Shown piece after piece: positions 1 through 10,517 of a stretch of DNA of 64,000 nt. Both the position numbers and the translations under genes were made by a program. The stretch is from the NCBI GenBank assembly GCA_029237695.1, contig CM055267.1, forward strand, positions 9,637,043-9,701,042, read 5' to 3'. Below the pieces are notes generated by a model. The model was not told the origin of the DNA. It saw nothing but the letters and a program-made list of their open reading frames with translations, and ran no database searches. Position 1 is the stretch's first letter. The number at the start of each line of letters is the position of its first letter. Source of the DNA: Conchocele bisecta. Lineage: Eukaryota; Mollusca; Bivalvia; Lucinida; Thyasiridae.

Positions 1-435
1 TCTGTGTATTCAAATATAATTCTGTGTTAATTTTTTGTTGTTTTTCATATAAGACCCCCCAGTATAATGAGAAGCTCTATTCTGGTAATTTGACAGCTAC
101 CAGTCTGTGTTTACATGACATGGACTGCTCAAAATGGCTGAAGAATCCAGTGACGCAGACTGACAGAACCATGCTTTGTAAATCTTTTTCAATAATGATG
201 TTTATGAGTGGACAAAAGTGGGAATAGCTGAAATACATCATTTTGAAGGTATTCTAACAATTTTGATTAAAACCTTACAAGACCAAGGGCGATGTGGAAT
301 ATTTTTATCCATTTGACAGAAAAAAATATCCGTGAAAGTTTCTGTGATTAGTGACAAATGTGGTTTATGAAAATTCCTGACGCGGGGGTAATCCCGACAA
401 ATGGTTACGCTACTGTACTTACAATGTACAAAACA
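1..435. other. Unannotated left edge
   Basis: I see no gene here. The short open frames have no recognisable domain, no convincing splice context and no similarity to anything else in the window. Confidence 0.5.
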
Positions 436-506
436 ATTCAAATGTGCCGGTGTGTAAATATAATAGTACTAAGTACTATTATATTTACACCCGGGCACAT
501 TTGAAT
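436..506. repeat. Near-perfect 35-bp palindrome
   Basis: Two 35-bp arms face each other around a single base (centre AGTACT-A-AGTACT), with two or three mismatches. The outer part of the arm (ATTCAAATGTGCC) recurs at about 559-580, so the hairpin looks like a fold-back duplication of the neighbouring repeat. It could form a cruciform. It is probably a MITE end or MITE-on-MITE insertion. Confidence 0.8.
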
Positions 507-508
507 GA

Positions 509-611
509 ATGGTCAATTATTGTTTGTATATACATAAAACACCTTTCTAAACAATGTACAAAACAATTCAAATGTGCCCGGGTGTACAATGTTGTCGGCT
601 AATTCTGCGCA
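509..611 (+). repeat. Left arm of inverted repeat enclosing the nest
   Basis: This roughly 100-bp segment is found in reverse orientation at 10577-10678 (shared cores TGTATATACATAAAACACC and GTCGGCTAATTCTGCGCA). The two arms bracket the TRIM/MULE/LINE nest and the candidate exon at 832. They may be the ends of an older element about 0.7 kb long before the nest inserted, or two opposed copies of one MITE. Confidence 0.6.
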
Positions 612-726
612 CCTAAGGCCTTCCAAACAAATTTATATGGCATTACCATCTCCATATTCAGTCAAACTTTCCTGAATATTCAACGCAGTTCAAAGACGTT
701 TGTGCAGGTAAAATATCATAACGTTC

Positions 727-831
727 TGACGTCAGTAAGTGACGTAAATTGTGTGATGTATGACATCACATACGTGTTTGCAACGTCACATTTGTTTCGG
801 GTAATGCTGTGCATCTGGTAGTGTAAACAAA
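727..831 (+). promoter_or_regulatory. CRE-rich putative promoter
   Basis: A perfect cAMP-response-element palindrome TGACGTCA lies at 727-734, followed by TGACGTAA at 740-747, TGACATCA near 761, and a further ACGTCA at about 783. This clustering just upstream of an ATG with a good following splice donor suggests a core promoter and 5' UTR. The role is inferred. Confidence 0.35.
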
Positions 832-907
832 ATGGCGAGCAGCATACTGGATCAGCATAGCAACATTGGTATTAAACTTGAAGCAGAACTATCCAGTGAC
901 ATGGCAG
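832..907 (+). CDS. Candidate first coding exon, unknown protein
   Basis: An ATG at 832 (context AAAATGG) opens a 76-nt reading frame (25 codons plus one base) that ends at a good splice donor, CAG|GTTAGT. Its phase matches the exon candidate at 11499-11593, which follows a strong acceptor. Spliced together they would encode a 56-residue polar protein with no domain I recognise. The intervening intron would contain the whole TRIM/MULE/LINE nest. It could equally be the first exon of a longer gene whose other exons I cannot see, or a chance frame. Confidence 0.3.
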
Positions 908-1122
908 GTTAGTTTCTTCGTTTAACAGTTAAATTTAGTAAATAAGACAGTTATTCCATCAGCAGGGTCTGAGGTTTTTACACATTTTGACAATAGTCGG
1001 AATAACTGTTTACCAAACCATCAGAATGTGATAAAAGTGTGCCACAGTGTAGCAATTAATCCGCGTGTTTATTCCAAAATCCACATATTTTATTATGAAA
1101 TACGCAAGGCTAAATTTGACTT

Positions 1123-1302
1123 TGTAACAGAAATGGTACCATGTGTAATCATGAGTTGAATGTGGATATAAAAATACCGATCGAGAGCATCGTGCTCCGG
1201 TAGCGCAGTTGGTTAGTGCGTCCCGCTGGTATTGGGAATGTCCCGGGATCGATCCCCGGTCGGTGCACATTTTTTTCATTGCATTTCCCCTATCCGGTTA
1301 CA
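1123..1302 (+). repeat. TRIM left LTR
   Basis: The 180-bp LTR runs from TGTAAC to GGTTACA. It holds a TATA-like box (TATAAAAATA, 1167-1176), then a tRNA-like gene (1194-1266) starting about 27 bp downstream, then a T7 run (1269-1275) that would stop RNA polymerase III. The TATA box could serve pol II for the retrotransposon RNA or assist pol III at the tRNA start. Confidence 0.85.
1194..1266 (+). ncRNA. tRNA-Thr(GGU)-like gene inside left LTR
   Basis: The 73-nt sequence folds as a cloverleaf. The acceptor stem is GCTCCGG/TCGGTGC with one T-T mismatch and a wobble. The D stem is GCGC/GTGC. The anticodon stem is TCCCG/TGGGA around loop CTGGTAT (anticodon GGT, threonine). The T stem CCGGG/CCCGG pairs perfectly. 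Box A is TAGCGCAGTTGG. Box B is slightly degraded here (GGATCGATCCC instead of GGTTCGATCCC). Oligo-T follows within a few bases. Confidence 0.8.
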
Positions 1303-1409
1303 TTTGGGGGCTCGTCCGACCCTCATGAGTGTTTGTGGGCTCTCTAGAGGGGTGAACTTGGGATGAGTTTCTTCGTAATTGACGAAACTCAAAAATAACG
1401 GGGGAGGAG
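1303..1409 (+). other. TRIM internal region (PBS to PPT)
   Basis: It contains only the tRNA-Pro-type primer-binding site at its start, an inverted repeat GAGTTTCTTCGT/GACGAAACTC in the middle, and the polypurine tract at its end. No open frame is present. Confidence 0.8.
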
Positions 1410-1552
1410 TGTAACGGAAATGGTACCATGTGTAATCATGAGTTGAATGTGGATATAAAAATACCGATCGAGAGCATCGTGCTCCGGTAGCGCAGTTGGT
1501 TAGCGCATCCCGCTGGTATTGGGAAAGTCCCAGGTTCGATCCCCGGTCGGTG
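1410..1552 (+). repeat. TRIM right LTR, first part
   Basis: This matches the left LTR position for position over 143 bp with a handful of substitutions. It includes the TATA-like box and a second tRNA-Thr-like gene beginning at 1481, here with an intact box B (GGTTCGATCCC). The MULE insertion cuts it one base before the end of the tRNA domain; the remaining 37 bp are at 10518-10554. Confidence 0.85.
1481..1552 (+). ncRNA. Second tRNA-Thr-like gene, cut by MULE
   Basis: It has the same cloverleaf and anticodon loop (CTGGTAT) as the copy at 1194, with consensus box A and box B. The last acceptor base lies at 10518, on the far side of the MULE. The T-stem has one A-C mismatch. Transcription would now run into the MULE instead of the oligo-T terminator. 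Confidence 0.75.
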
Positions 1553-1559
1553 GGTAATA

Positions 1560-1690
1560 TCTCGATTCGCCACAATCACGATTCGCCACATCTCGATTCG
1601 CCACAGAGTAAACACGATTCGCCACAGTTAAAACACGATTCGCCACAGTTTAAACATGATTCGCCACAGTATAATTTTCAAATATAATAT
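1560..1690 (+). repeat. MULE left TIR with CGATTCGCCACA array
   Basis: Six copies of the ATTCGCCACA core occur between 1564 and 1671, with spacers such as GTTAAAACA. The same order and spacing appears inverted at 10390-10508, with one CGATACGCCACA variant. Repeated 12-mers inside a MULE TIR are good candidates for transposase binding sites. Confidence 0.85.
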
Positions 1691-3004
1691 CTTGATTGCA
1701 ATTAATTTTTCGCGAATAGTTATGTTTTATTAGGTTATTCCTTACAAGAATCAACACATTTTACACCTTACTTTTAAATATTAGTCAGTTATGGCTACTG
1801 CGGCAATCAGTCTTTGATAACAATTAATTGGTGATCATTGGTCATCACCATTAATTCACGTTCATTATTTGTTTGTGTTTATGCTAATCGCCGAGAAATG
1901 TCTTTAATCAGATACAAATTGGTTTGGTGCCGTTAATCAAATGATAAATTTAATGAGACTGGTTAACACATTTAATCGTTTGATTGTAATTAATGAAACG
2001 ATTGAGCAATATATGACACGTAGTTGTTTAATATAAATACGTGGATGTTCAAAGTTATATATATGTATATGTGTATGTAGTACATATTAGTATGTACGTC
2101 TGTGTGTGCCTGCCTGCGTGAGTGTGCGTGCGTGTGTGTGATTGATTGAATGGGAGCTGGACTAAGTGATGTGGTGTGTGGTTGGCGGGTGTATGGATGG
2201 GTTGATGTGGTCCACTAATTCAATGAAATTGGGCTAACTGATTGAGTGAGCCAGTGGGGTGAGGAAGTCAGCTGGTTGAGAGTAGTTGTGCAAAATCGCC
2301 TCCTTTTGAGTTTTTTTTTGTTGAGCTTTACTACAGGGACTCCGGAGCTACCGGGGGAACTGGAGGTTTCCTCCACCAAGAGTAATTGCTTTGTATGTCG
2401 AAATTGACAATCTGCATTACTCCAATATAGACACAAATCAAACAATTTAATGTGTATTAGTCTATTTCGGTCAAAATCTGACGGTGTGGTAGGTGACTCA
2501 AAACTAAACTAAAATTAAATAAATGCTGGTAAATAACAAAAACAAATATATATATAAAACCCAATTAACAACACAAAATCAGCAACCACGGTTATCATGA
2601 TAGGTTAATATAGCATTCTGATACAGCACACTAACATAGGGTGAGGATGGCACGTCAAATACCATACCGTCAGAAATCACTTTCTTCTTCTCTTCTCTTC
2701 TCGATGGTGATTAGGTAGGATTGGGACTAAATGTGACTATAAGTTAATTACGTAGAGCACAATTGCTAGACATTAGTTTCATTTGACCAGTCCGTATGCC
2801 ACTCAAAACGCACAAATCACGTAAACTAGTATGGGTTCCCCTCAATCATCTATAATCGATACCCAGCCATACTATATCACACACATATAAGCTGATGGGT
2901 GCTATAGGAGGCCTAAAATTATAGGTTACCATACCTGCATAGATTCTCCTATATTTGACGCACATTTTTGGAGCCTGAATTATAAAGATGCAATATTTAT
3001 CAAA
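1691..3004. other. MULE interior, left of the LINE
   Basis: No coding sequence is recognisable. It holds a GT-rich stretch (about 2060-2145), a CTTCT-rich run near 2688 and otherwise AT-rich DNA. The missing transposase exons are not here. Confidence 0.5.
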
Positions 3005-3018
3005 ATTCAGAAATATAG

Positions 3019-3708
3019 CCCGCAGGTCACCCCTGACCTTGACGCGGTCTGCGGGCTTAATCTTGGAATTGCGGTTGCAATTCCCAGAGAACTAACAAGG
3101 GGTGTGTTTCCTAAGGACTAACTGGGTTATATGCATGCACTAGCTATTGGTGCATACACATATTACCTAAACACCCCTTGGTGACTCGTAGGTACTCTAT
3201 GCATTCCCGCACAAGGGTAGGTACACTTACCTTTGGGCGTGTGTGTGTAGGGGAACCTGGCTGGCCGTTTGCCGTGGCCTGCGACCCGGACGTTTTGGAG
3301 GAAGGAATCCTGGTCATGTCATGCATTACTACAATACACCACTTCGGCCCTGACTTCAAGACAAACGGGATGTCCTTGGGTGAGCACGCCCAATGGGATT
3401 AATCGGCTTCTGTGGCACCCGGTGCTGGAGTCGTGACTGGAGCATATTTTTTAATTTTTTTTGCTTTGTTTGTGATTATTTCATATATACGTGAGTACAT
3501 TATCTTGTTCCCTTTTACATTGTGTGACCAGTCCGTGGCTCTAGTAGGTGTCACGGTTTAGTGCTACACGAGTGAGTTATTTGTCTTGCTCGAGTATATC
3601 ACTATGTATCCTCGGTGTGCGGTGCGGAGACCCGCACCATTAGCACATCCCCTTGTAGGGCTCCATGGAGGGTGGAGAACATAGTGATGAATATACCGGC
3701 CTACTGAT
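3019..3708 (+). promoter_or_regulatory. LINE 5' UTR
   Basis: The 690 bases between the 5' terminus and the ORF1 start have no long + strand frame. LINEs of this type carry an internal promoter here; I see no obvious individual elements apart from the terminal hairpin and a TG-rich segment near 3240. Confidence 0.5.
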
Positions 3709-5247
3709 ATGAATCGCCAAAAAAACAAAAAACAAACCACATCACAATTGTCGATCAATCCAATCGATTGGAAGGCTTCGGACTTCACAAAGTCGTCCAG
3801 CCAACCGTGTTCAGCTGGTCCGTCCAAGAAACGGACGCGACCTGCAGAATTCAATTTTTTACCTGACAACGAACCCGTTTTCCTAACAAGACCAACCCAA
3901 CAACAGTCAGAACAAGAACATGTAGCCACATGGCCTCGATTCCTTGTGGTCCATGCAACTGATTCAGATAAACCCCTCACCAAATTATCTGTCTTTGTTT
4001 TGTCAAAGATCCTGAATAGTGTGGCAGGAGAGCCAAGGAATTTGAAGCGTTTACGCTCTGGTGACCTTCTCATAGAAGTTGAGAGGAAGAGCCATGCAGA
4101 GAATTTACTTCTCTGCAACAAATTCTTGGACACTCCTGTCGACATTCAGCCACATAAATCATTGAACAGTTGCAAGGGGGTTGTCCGATCACCGGAGTTT
4201 GCTCATGTAACTGAGCAAGAGGTGATCGAGCAACTCAAACCGCAAGGAGTCGCTGATGCCAGAACGATTAGTAGAAAAGTCAATGGACAACTAGTCCCTA
4301 CCAATACCTTCGTTCTGACTTTCAACCTCACTGTACTACCGAAGGAACTCAAACTCACCAGATGGTTGCTAATTACAGTTGATCTATATATACCAAACCC
4401 GTTGCGATGTTACAACTGCCAATTGTACGGCCACCACAAAGACAGATGTAAGAGAGATCTTGCATGTGCACGCTGTGGCATTGCCAAGCACAGTGATGAA
4501 AACTGTGTGGAGGCCGAACATTGTGTCAACTGTAATGGTAACCATTCGGCATATTCGAAAGACTGCCCGAAGTGGAAGATCGAGAAGGAGATAGTTCGCG
4601 TGAAACATACACGCAACATATCATTCCCTGAAGCCAGGAAGATTGTTGAAATACCAACAACTCCTATCCCTGGCTTTTCTTACGCTTCGGCTGCAGTCTC
4701 TCGCAAGCCCAGCAGAAGTATTTCAACCCAAACGGACGTTTCTTGGAAACCAGCTGAACACCCCACTATAACGTGGACCTATAATACGCCACACTACAAG
4801 CCTTCCACATCTAACACATCTACACAATCTCCCCGAGGCCGGAGCCCAAAGGCCTCAACATCAAAACCTTCTTCGGAAGACAAAACCTCAAAGGTCACGC
4901 CTTCCAAAAGCCCTAAAGGTCGGGCTAAAAAGACCTTAAAACAAATCACGGCCGTGTCTCCTCTGCGATCACGGCAAGGGCCGGATGACAGGTCGGCCTC
5001 TCCACTACCACTCAGGGGTAGGCCCACTGCCATGGAGAGGATCCCTACAAAACCGCCCAGGAAAGGGTCTGATGACCCTGGATCACAGAAAGGGTCTGAT
5101 GACCCTGGATCGCAGAAGGGGGCAGACGGCCCCATTCCACTGAAGAACAGGTTTGAGTCGTTGGACTCGATGGAGACTGAAGAGTCTTCTGACACTCAAA
5201 CTGACAAACCTGTTCCACCCCGCAAACCCATACTTCCACCTACATAA
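3709..5247 (+). CDS. LINE ORF1: Gag-like nucleic-acid-binding protein
   Basis: This intact 512-residue frame encodes the RNA-packaging protein of the LINE. Three tandem CCHC-type knuckles lie at roughly residues 234-287 (CYNCQLYGHHKDRC, CARCGIAKHSDENC, CVNCNGNHSAYSKDC). An RRM-like segment is likely before them (residues ~75-220). The C-terminal 170 residues are Ser/Pro/Lys-rich and presumably disordered, with a short direct repeat GSDDPGSQK. ORF2 starts three bases after the stop in the same frame, suggesting coupled translation. The context FTTSSC-like motifs of host genes are absent; the frame is purely retrotransposon. Confidence 0.9.
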   Translation: MNRQKNKKQTTSQLSINPIDWKASDFTKSSSQPCSAGPSKKRTRPAEFNFLPDNEPVFLTRPTQQQSEQEHVATWPRFLVVHATDSDKPLTKLSVFVLSKILNSVAGEPRNLKRLRSGDLLIEVERKSHAENLLLCNKFLDTPVDIQPHKSLNSCKGVVRSPEFAHVTEQEVIEQLKPQGVADARTISRKVNGQLVPTNTFVLTFNLTVLPKELKLTRWLLITVDLYIPNPLRCYNCQLYGHHKDRCKRDLACARCGIAKHSDENCVEAEHCVNCNGNHSAYSKDCPKWKIEKEIVRVKHTRNISFPEARKIVEIPTTPIPGFSYASAAVSRKPSRSISTQTDVSWKPAEHPTITWTYNTPHYKPSTSNTSTQSPRGRSPKASTSKPSSEDKTSKVTPSKSPKGRAKKTLKQITAVSPLRSRQGPDDRSASPLPLRGRPTAMERIPTKPPRKGSDDPGSQKGSDDPGSQKGADGPIPLKNRFESLDSMETEESSDTQTDKPVPPRKPILPPT

Positions 5248-5250
5248 AAC

Positions 5251-8200
5251 ATGGATACTATTATCCAATGGAACTGTCGAGGAATTAAAGCAAATCGTGA
5301 TGAATTAACAATTTTATTAACTCAACACAACCCCATTGCTGTTTGTCTTCAGGAAACATTCCTGAAAGTTGACGATACATTTTCTTTTAAATCGCATGCA
5401 TTATACAGTAAGTGTTCAGATAACGCTGAACGCACATCTGGTGGAGTCTCAATCCTCGTTAATTTGAGCACCACACATAGTCTCGTGAATCTTGACACTA
5501 ATCTTCAGGCTGTGGCCGTTAGTGTTACGATGCACAAGACTATTACGTTATGTTCTATCTACATTCCACCATCTGCAGTCCTGTTAAAATCAGAACTAGA
5601 TAATCTTGTCTCTCAGCTCCCTTCACCTTTCATTCTCCTTGGCGATTTTAATGGACATAACATGCTTTGGGGTTGTAAAGACACAAACAAAAAGGGGGAA
5701 CTTATTGAAAATTTTCTTTCCGATCACAATCTCAGCATTTATAATGATAAATCGAGCACATATTTACATCCCGCAACCGGTTCATATTCCTCTCTGGATT
5801 TAACTCTGTGTCATCCTTCTCTGTATTTAGACTTTACGTGGAAAGTTGGTGACGACCTATGTGGGAGTGACCACTTTCCTGTCTTCTTGCAGAGTAATGG
5901 ACCACCATCCACTGACAGTCCAGAGGTGGAAATTACATAAAGCCGATTGGGACACATTTCGCAATATGTGCATGTTTGAACTAGATTTTGATCGCTTTCG
6001 AGTTGCGGAAGATCCACTAGAACACTACGTTTCCCTTTTACACGATATTGCAGAAAAGACAATACCAAAAACCTCGGCAAAGCCCAAACGTGTCAATAAA
6101 CCATGGTTTGACGAAGAATGCAAAGAGGCAATGACTGCTCGTAAGCAGTCTATTCGTCAAATCAATAATAGCGCAACAGCAGATAATTTAAAAGCTCATA
6201 GAATTTTTAGAGCGAAAGCTCGACGCACAATTAAAGCTAGCAAGAGAAGGACTTGGAGATCTTTTGTCTCCACGTTGAATTCGCGATCTAAAATGAAAAC
6301 AACATGGGACATGATTCGTAAGATAAACGGTAAAGGTAAATCAACTTCTATCAATCACCTCAACAAAGCAGGACATAAAGTATCTTCCAAAACAGACATT
6401 TCAAACACATTAGCAGATACCTTCTCCAAGAACTCCTCATGTAATAACTATTCTGAGGAGTTCTTGAAGGTGAAATCTGAGCAAGAGAAAACTAAACTTA
6501 ATTTTAATTCAGACAATTCAGAACATTACAACGCTCCTTTCTCTATGAGGGAATTAAAAGCTTCCCTCGAGAAAGCACATGATACATCAGCAGGCCCTGA
6601 TGATATCCACTACCAACTGCTTAAACATTTACCTGAACACTCTTTAGACAACCTCCTTGAAATATTTATACCATTTGGGAACAAGGCGTCTTTCCGCCTT
6701 CATGGCGGGAAGCTACAATCATACCTGTTCCCAAACCGGGCAAGGATCACACCGACCCATCAAGTTACCGTCCCATCGCACTTACTCGCTGCGTCTGTAA
6801 AACCATGGAACGAATGATTAACGACAGGCTTGTCTGGTTTCTGGAATCCAATGGACTGATATCTGAGTATCAATCTGGATTCCGTCGCCAGAGAAGCACT
6901 GCCGATAATCTGATTAGACTCGAAGCATTCATTCGAGACGGGTTTGTTAACAATGAGCATATAGTTGCCATACTTTTTTACCTAGAAAAGGCATATGACA
7001 CGACGTGGAAGTATGGGATTATGAAGGACCTTCATGACCTTGGTCTGAAGGGTCATCTCCCTGATTGTATTTCTAATTTTTTGAAAGACAGACAATTCCA
7101 AGTCCGAGTCGGTACAACCCTTTCTGATCCCCATGAACAGGAAATGGGTGTACCGCAGGGAAGTATATTGTCTGTTACCCTTTTTAGCATTAAGTTGAAT
7201 AATATTGTAAAATGCCTGCAACCAGGTGTTGACTGTTCTTTATATGTCGATGATTTTTTTAATATGTTACAAATCAAAGAACATGCATACTATTGAGCGC
7301 CAATTACAACTGAGCCTCAATAGAATAAACAAGTGGACCACAGAAAACGGCTTTAAGTTTTCGAAATCTAAAACTAACTGCATGCATTTTTGCAAAAGAC
7401 GCAGTCTTCACCCTGATCCCGAACTTAAACTGGGAACACATCTCATCCCAGTTGTTCGGGAGCAGAAATTTCTTGGTCTTATCTTTGATCCTAAACTCAC
7501 TTTTAAACCCCATTTACGATACTTGAAAGCTAAATGCCAGAAAGCACTCAACTTAATACGAGTGGTAGCAAATCATGACTGGGGTGCAGACCGAAAGGTG
7601 CTGCACCGCTTTTACATCGCACATGTTCGCTCAAAACTAGACTACGGATGCACTGTATATGGGTCTGCCAGTAAATCCGATCTTCGGACGCTCGATCCAA
7701 TACATCACCAAGGCTTACGACTCTGCCTGGGTGCATTCCGTACGTCTAACGCACAGAGCTTATATGCCGAAGCAAATGAGCCTTCTCTCCACGACAGACG
7801 CACCAAATTATCTTTGCAATACGCCACTAAACTACATTCCAATCCATCTAATCCAGCTTATAACACTGTCTTTCATCGAACTACAGATGCTGTATTAAAT
7901 AAAAAACCAAGCTTCAAGCGACCATTCGGCAAGAGAATGGATCCTTTGATACACGATGCTGGCTTGGATCTGGATCACATTGCCAAATACGCTGTTCCAG
8001 ATACTCCACCGTGGCAGTTGGAGCAGCCCAAGGTGATCTTCGATCTTAGTCAGCACACGAAAACAGCAACTGATCCATCCATTTTTAAATCACTTTTTCT
8101 TGAGGTTAAAGACAGATACAATACATACACTCCGCTTTTTACTGATGGCTCAAAGATCGGGGACCGGGTAGCATCTGCTGTCGCTGTCCCCGAGGGAGAT

Positions 8201-9009
8201 CTTCAATCCAGACTCCCAGACAAATCTTCGATATTTTCTGCGGAATTGAGGGCGATTTTACGTGCTCTTGATTTCGCGAAAATATCTTGGAGAAAGCAAT
8301 TCATTTTATTTTCCGATTCATTATCTTCACTACAAGCTTTGTACAACATGAAGCTTGAACACCATATTTTACTTTCGTCTGGCAAGGACATTATTTTTTG
8401 TTGGCTACCCAGTCATACTGGTATCAAGGGAAATGACAGGGCAGATAGTGCTGCCAAGGCCGCCCTGGATCTACCAACTTCTTTTCGTCTGGCAAGGACA
8501 TTATTTTTTGTTGGCTACCCAGTCATACTGGTATCAAGGGAAATGACAGGGCAGATAGTGCTGCCAAGGCCGCCCTGGATCTACCAACTTCTCATTTTCC
8601 TGTTTGCTATCATGATTTTAAATCATCCATCAACTCATTCATCTCCGATACAATGCAGATCCAGTGGGATCTGCTCACAGATAATAAACTTCATGCTGTG
8701 AAACCGACTCTGGGCGAATGGACTCCTGGCTACAGACATGTACGCCGGGATGAAGTTGTCCTTAGTCGATTGCGCATTGGACATACACGACTAACGCATT
8801 CGTATATGCTCAAAGGTGAGCCGCGTCCATGGTGTATTCCATGCCACAGCGCATTTACCGTGCAACACATCCTACTGGACTGTATCGATTTTGCCGATAT
8901 TCGAGGCAAACACTTCAGTGTTACTTCACTTGCAGAGCAATTCCATGTGGAGAACATTGAAAGTTTGCTTCGCTTTCTCCATGAAACCAACTTGTATCGG
9001 AAGATTTAA
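5251..9009 (+). pseudogene. LINE ORF2: endonuclease-RT-RNase H polyprotein, broken
   Basis: Endonuclease (5251-5940): all core motifs survive, namely NCRG, QETF, GDFNGHN, SSLDL and SDHFP. The frame shifts near 5925, 6665 and within a T7 run at ~7254. RT (about 6540-7500): the fingers, GVPQGS and YVDD motifs are visible, but the motif A aspartate is tyrosine (FYLEKAYD, near 6980). RNase H (about 8130-8470) keeps TDGS, AELRA, SDSLSS and WLPSHTGIKGNDRAD. A 110-bp tandem duplication then shifts the frame. The C-terminal domain resumes at about 8600-9009 with IGHTRLTHSY and a C-x2-C...H...C knuckle. The element cannot move by itself. Confidence 0.88.
8373..8592 (+). repeat. 110-bp tandem duplication in RNase H
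   Basis: 8373-8482 is repeated, apparently identically, at 8483-8592. Because 110 is not a multiple of three, the second copy is read in another frame and ends the protein early at 8701. The identity of the copies suggests a recent replication slip. Confidence 0.95.
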
Positions 9010-9399
9010 TTTTATCATTGCATACATGTCTCATATTTCTATAATTTTATATTTCTATACACGTTTTATATTTCTATATATATATTGTTCATCATATTAA
9101 TATTTTTACCCTAATCACATATTGCATACTATTTTACTATTATTTTTATTCTTCATCTACATTGCTTGGCCCTAAATGATACTCTTTTGTGTTGATGGGC
9201 CGTTAAGCACCATTCCATTCCATTCCATTCCATTCAGAAATATAGACCAGACCGACGACCATCGGCCTGCTTCTTTACTGGGCTATATATCCCGGGTATG
9301 GAAGGCGTCCGAGCCAATTCCCACCCTTAAACATGAGCCGAATGAATGAATGAAGTTATATATCATATTCAAAACGCATCTAAAAGTGACTATGTCAAG

Positions 9400-9508
9400 A
9401 TGCCGGCTCCTCCGTGTATCTTCTGTTTGAGAAGAATCTATAAGAATTCTCGAGCTGTGACATGCGACAACTGCCAGAGATGGCATCACATAAAATGCGG
9501 AAACACAG
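9400..9508 (+). pseudogene. MULE N-terminal zinc-finger exon
   Basis: From ATG 9400 the frame encodes 36 residues with a PHD-like pattern: C-x2-C (residues 6 and 9), C-x2-C (22 and 25), H29 and C33. It ends at donor ACAG|GTAAAT in phase 1. Such zinc ribbons occur at the N-terminus of some animal MULE transposases. The next surviving exon (9620) is in a different phase, so at least one exon between them has been lost, including the catalytic core. Confidence 0.65.
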
Positions 9509-9619
9509 GTAAATTAATGCACTAAAATAGCGTGAATGTCAAGTCATATTCTTCATAGTACTAGTCTTCATAGTAATAGAAGTTTCATGTATATTGTATG
9601 CATATATATATATTTACAG

Positions 9620-10081
9620 AGGGCGTACAGTGAACGCGACGACGTATACCGCATACTGAGGAAGACGTTCTCCCTACCCCTTCTCCCAGCTGACGACATC
9701 CGACCAGCGTTCGAGCATCTGAAGACGAAGAGCGACACACGACAGACGGACGACTACTTCACCTACATCAACAACACCTGGATGACCAACGACATGTGGC
9801 CGGTGGAATCCTGGAGCCAGTACGGACGATCCGTGAGGACGAACAACGACTGCGAGGGGTCGCACAACAAACTAAATCGACGAGTGAGGAAGGGAAATCT
9901 ACCATTCTACGTACTAGCCCTGCTGTACAACGAGGCGAAGGAAGTGACGATCCAGACGAAACTAGAGAAGGAGAAGAAGATGAGGCGACACCAGACGATG
10001 CAGACGAAGAAGATCCAGGGACGACTGTGGAAGCTGTGGGAGCAGTACCGGACGAAGGCCATCTCGACGAGCGCTCTGTAG
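9620..10081 (+). pseudogene. MULE transposase, C-terminal exon
   Basis: After a TTTACAG acceptor the frame runs 153 residues to the stop at 10081. It shows the C-terminal MULE signature: a PADD...AFEHL helix, DYFTYINNTW, a W-rich turn, then RTNNDCEG.HNKLNR, followed by a basic coiled-coil tail (residues from ~KLEKEKKMRR). In MULEs this part follows the DDE catalytic domain; the earlier catalytic aspartates are not present anywhere between the TIRs. The codons are GC-richer than the surroundings, as expected for once-selected coding DNA. Confidence 0.75.
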
Positions 10082-10389
10082 GATGCATGTGCATCTTTGT
10101 ATGGACCCGTTTAGTTTGTGTTTGTGATGTGAAAGACTGATAGTTACGACCTTGTGTTACTAGACACTAGACTATATTTATGGTGGTATTAAGTTGTATG
10201 TGCTAAAAATGTGAAACTAGGTCGTATTGACCATGCTTCGCATAGCAGTTAGGACCTTGTGTTACTAGACATTAGATATATTATCGAGACGAGACTATAT
10301 TTATGGTGGTATTAAGGTGCGTAATTTGAGGGTAAAAAGTGGTATTAAGTTGTATGTGCTAAAAATGTGCTTTATATTAAATGTATTAA

Positions 10390-10508
10390 ACTATTATGTA
10401 TGTCGTGTTTAAACTGTGGCGAATCGTGTTTTAACTGTGGCGAATCATGTTTATTCTGTGGCGTATCGAGATGTGGCGAATCGTGATTGTGGCGAATCGA
10501 GAGTAATT
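10390..10508 (-). repeat. MULE right TIR
   Basis: This is the inverted counterpart of 1553-1690, again built from GTGGCGAATCG units. Between 10082 and 10390 lies non-coding MULE sequence with a repeated phrase (GACCTTGTGTTACTAGACA at about 10149 and 10253). Confidence 0.85.
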
Positions 10509-10517
10509 CGGTCGGTG

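Larger units (their letters stand above)
3005..9245 (+). mobile_element. I/Nimb-like LINE retrotransposon, nearly full length
   Basis: The body is 3019 to about 9231, with a perfect 14-bp target duplication ATTCAGAAATATAG at 3005-3018 and 9232-9245. The 5' end can form a GC hairpin (CCCGCAG/CTGCGGG, 3019-3055). A ~690-bp 5' UTR is followed by ORF1 (3709-5247), ORF2 (5251 to 9009, broken) and a 3' UTR ending in CATTC repeats (9211-9231). Endonuclease + RT + RNase H with a knuckle-type ORF1 is the I-superfamily layout. The Nimb placement is inferred. Confidence 0.9.
1544..10517 (+). mobile_element. Mutator-like element (MULE), deletion derivative
   Basis: The body is 1553-10508, flanked by a perfect 9-bp duplication CGGTCGGTG (1544-1552 and 10509-10517), the length typical of MULEs. 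Its ~130-bp terminal inverted repeats (about 1553-1685 and 10390-10508) consist of repeated CGATTCGCCACA units separated by short spacers. Without the nested LINE it is about 2.7 kb. It keeps a zinc-finger exon (9400-9508) and the C-terminal part of a MULE transposase (9620-10081), but the central catalytic exons are missing, so it is non-autonomous. Confidence 0.88.

Noticed and set aside
1123..1554. Two tandem tRNA-derived SINEs
   Set aside because: The repeated units have TG...CA ends, a PBS after the first, a purine tract before the second and one shared flanking duplication, which fits a TRIM better.
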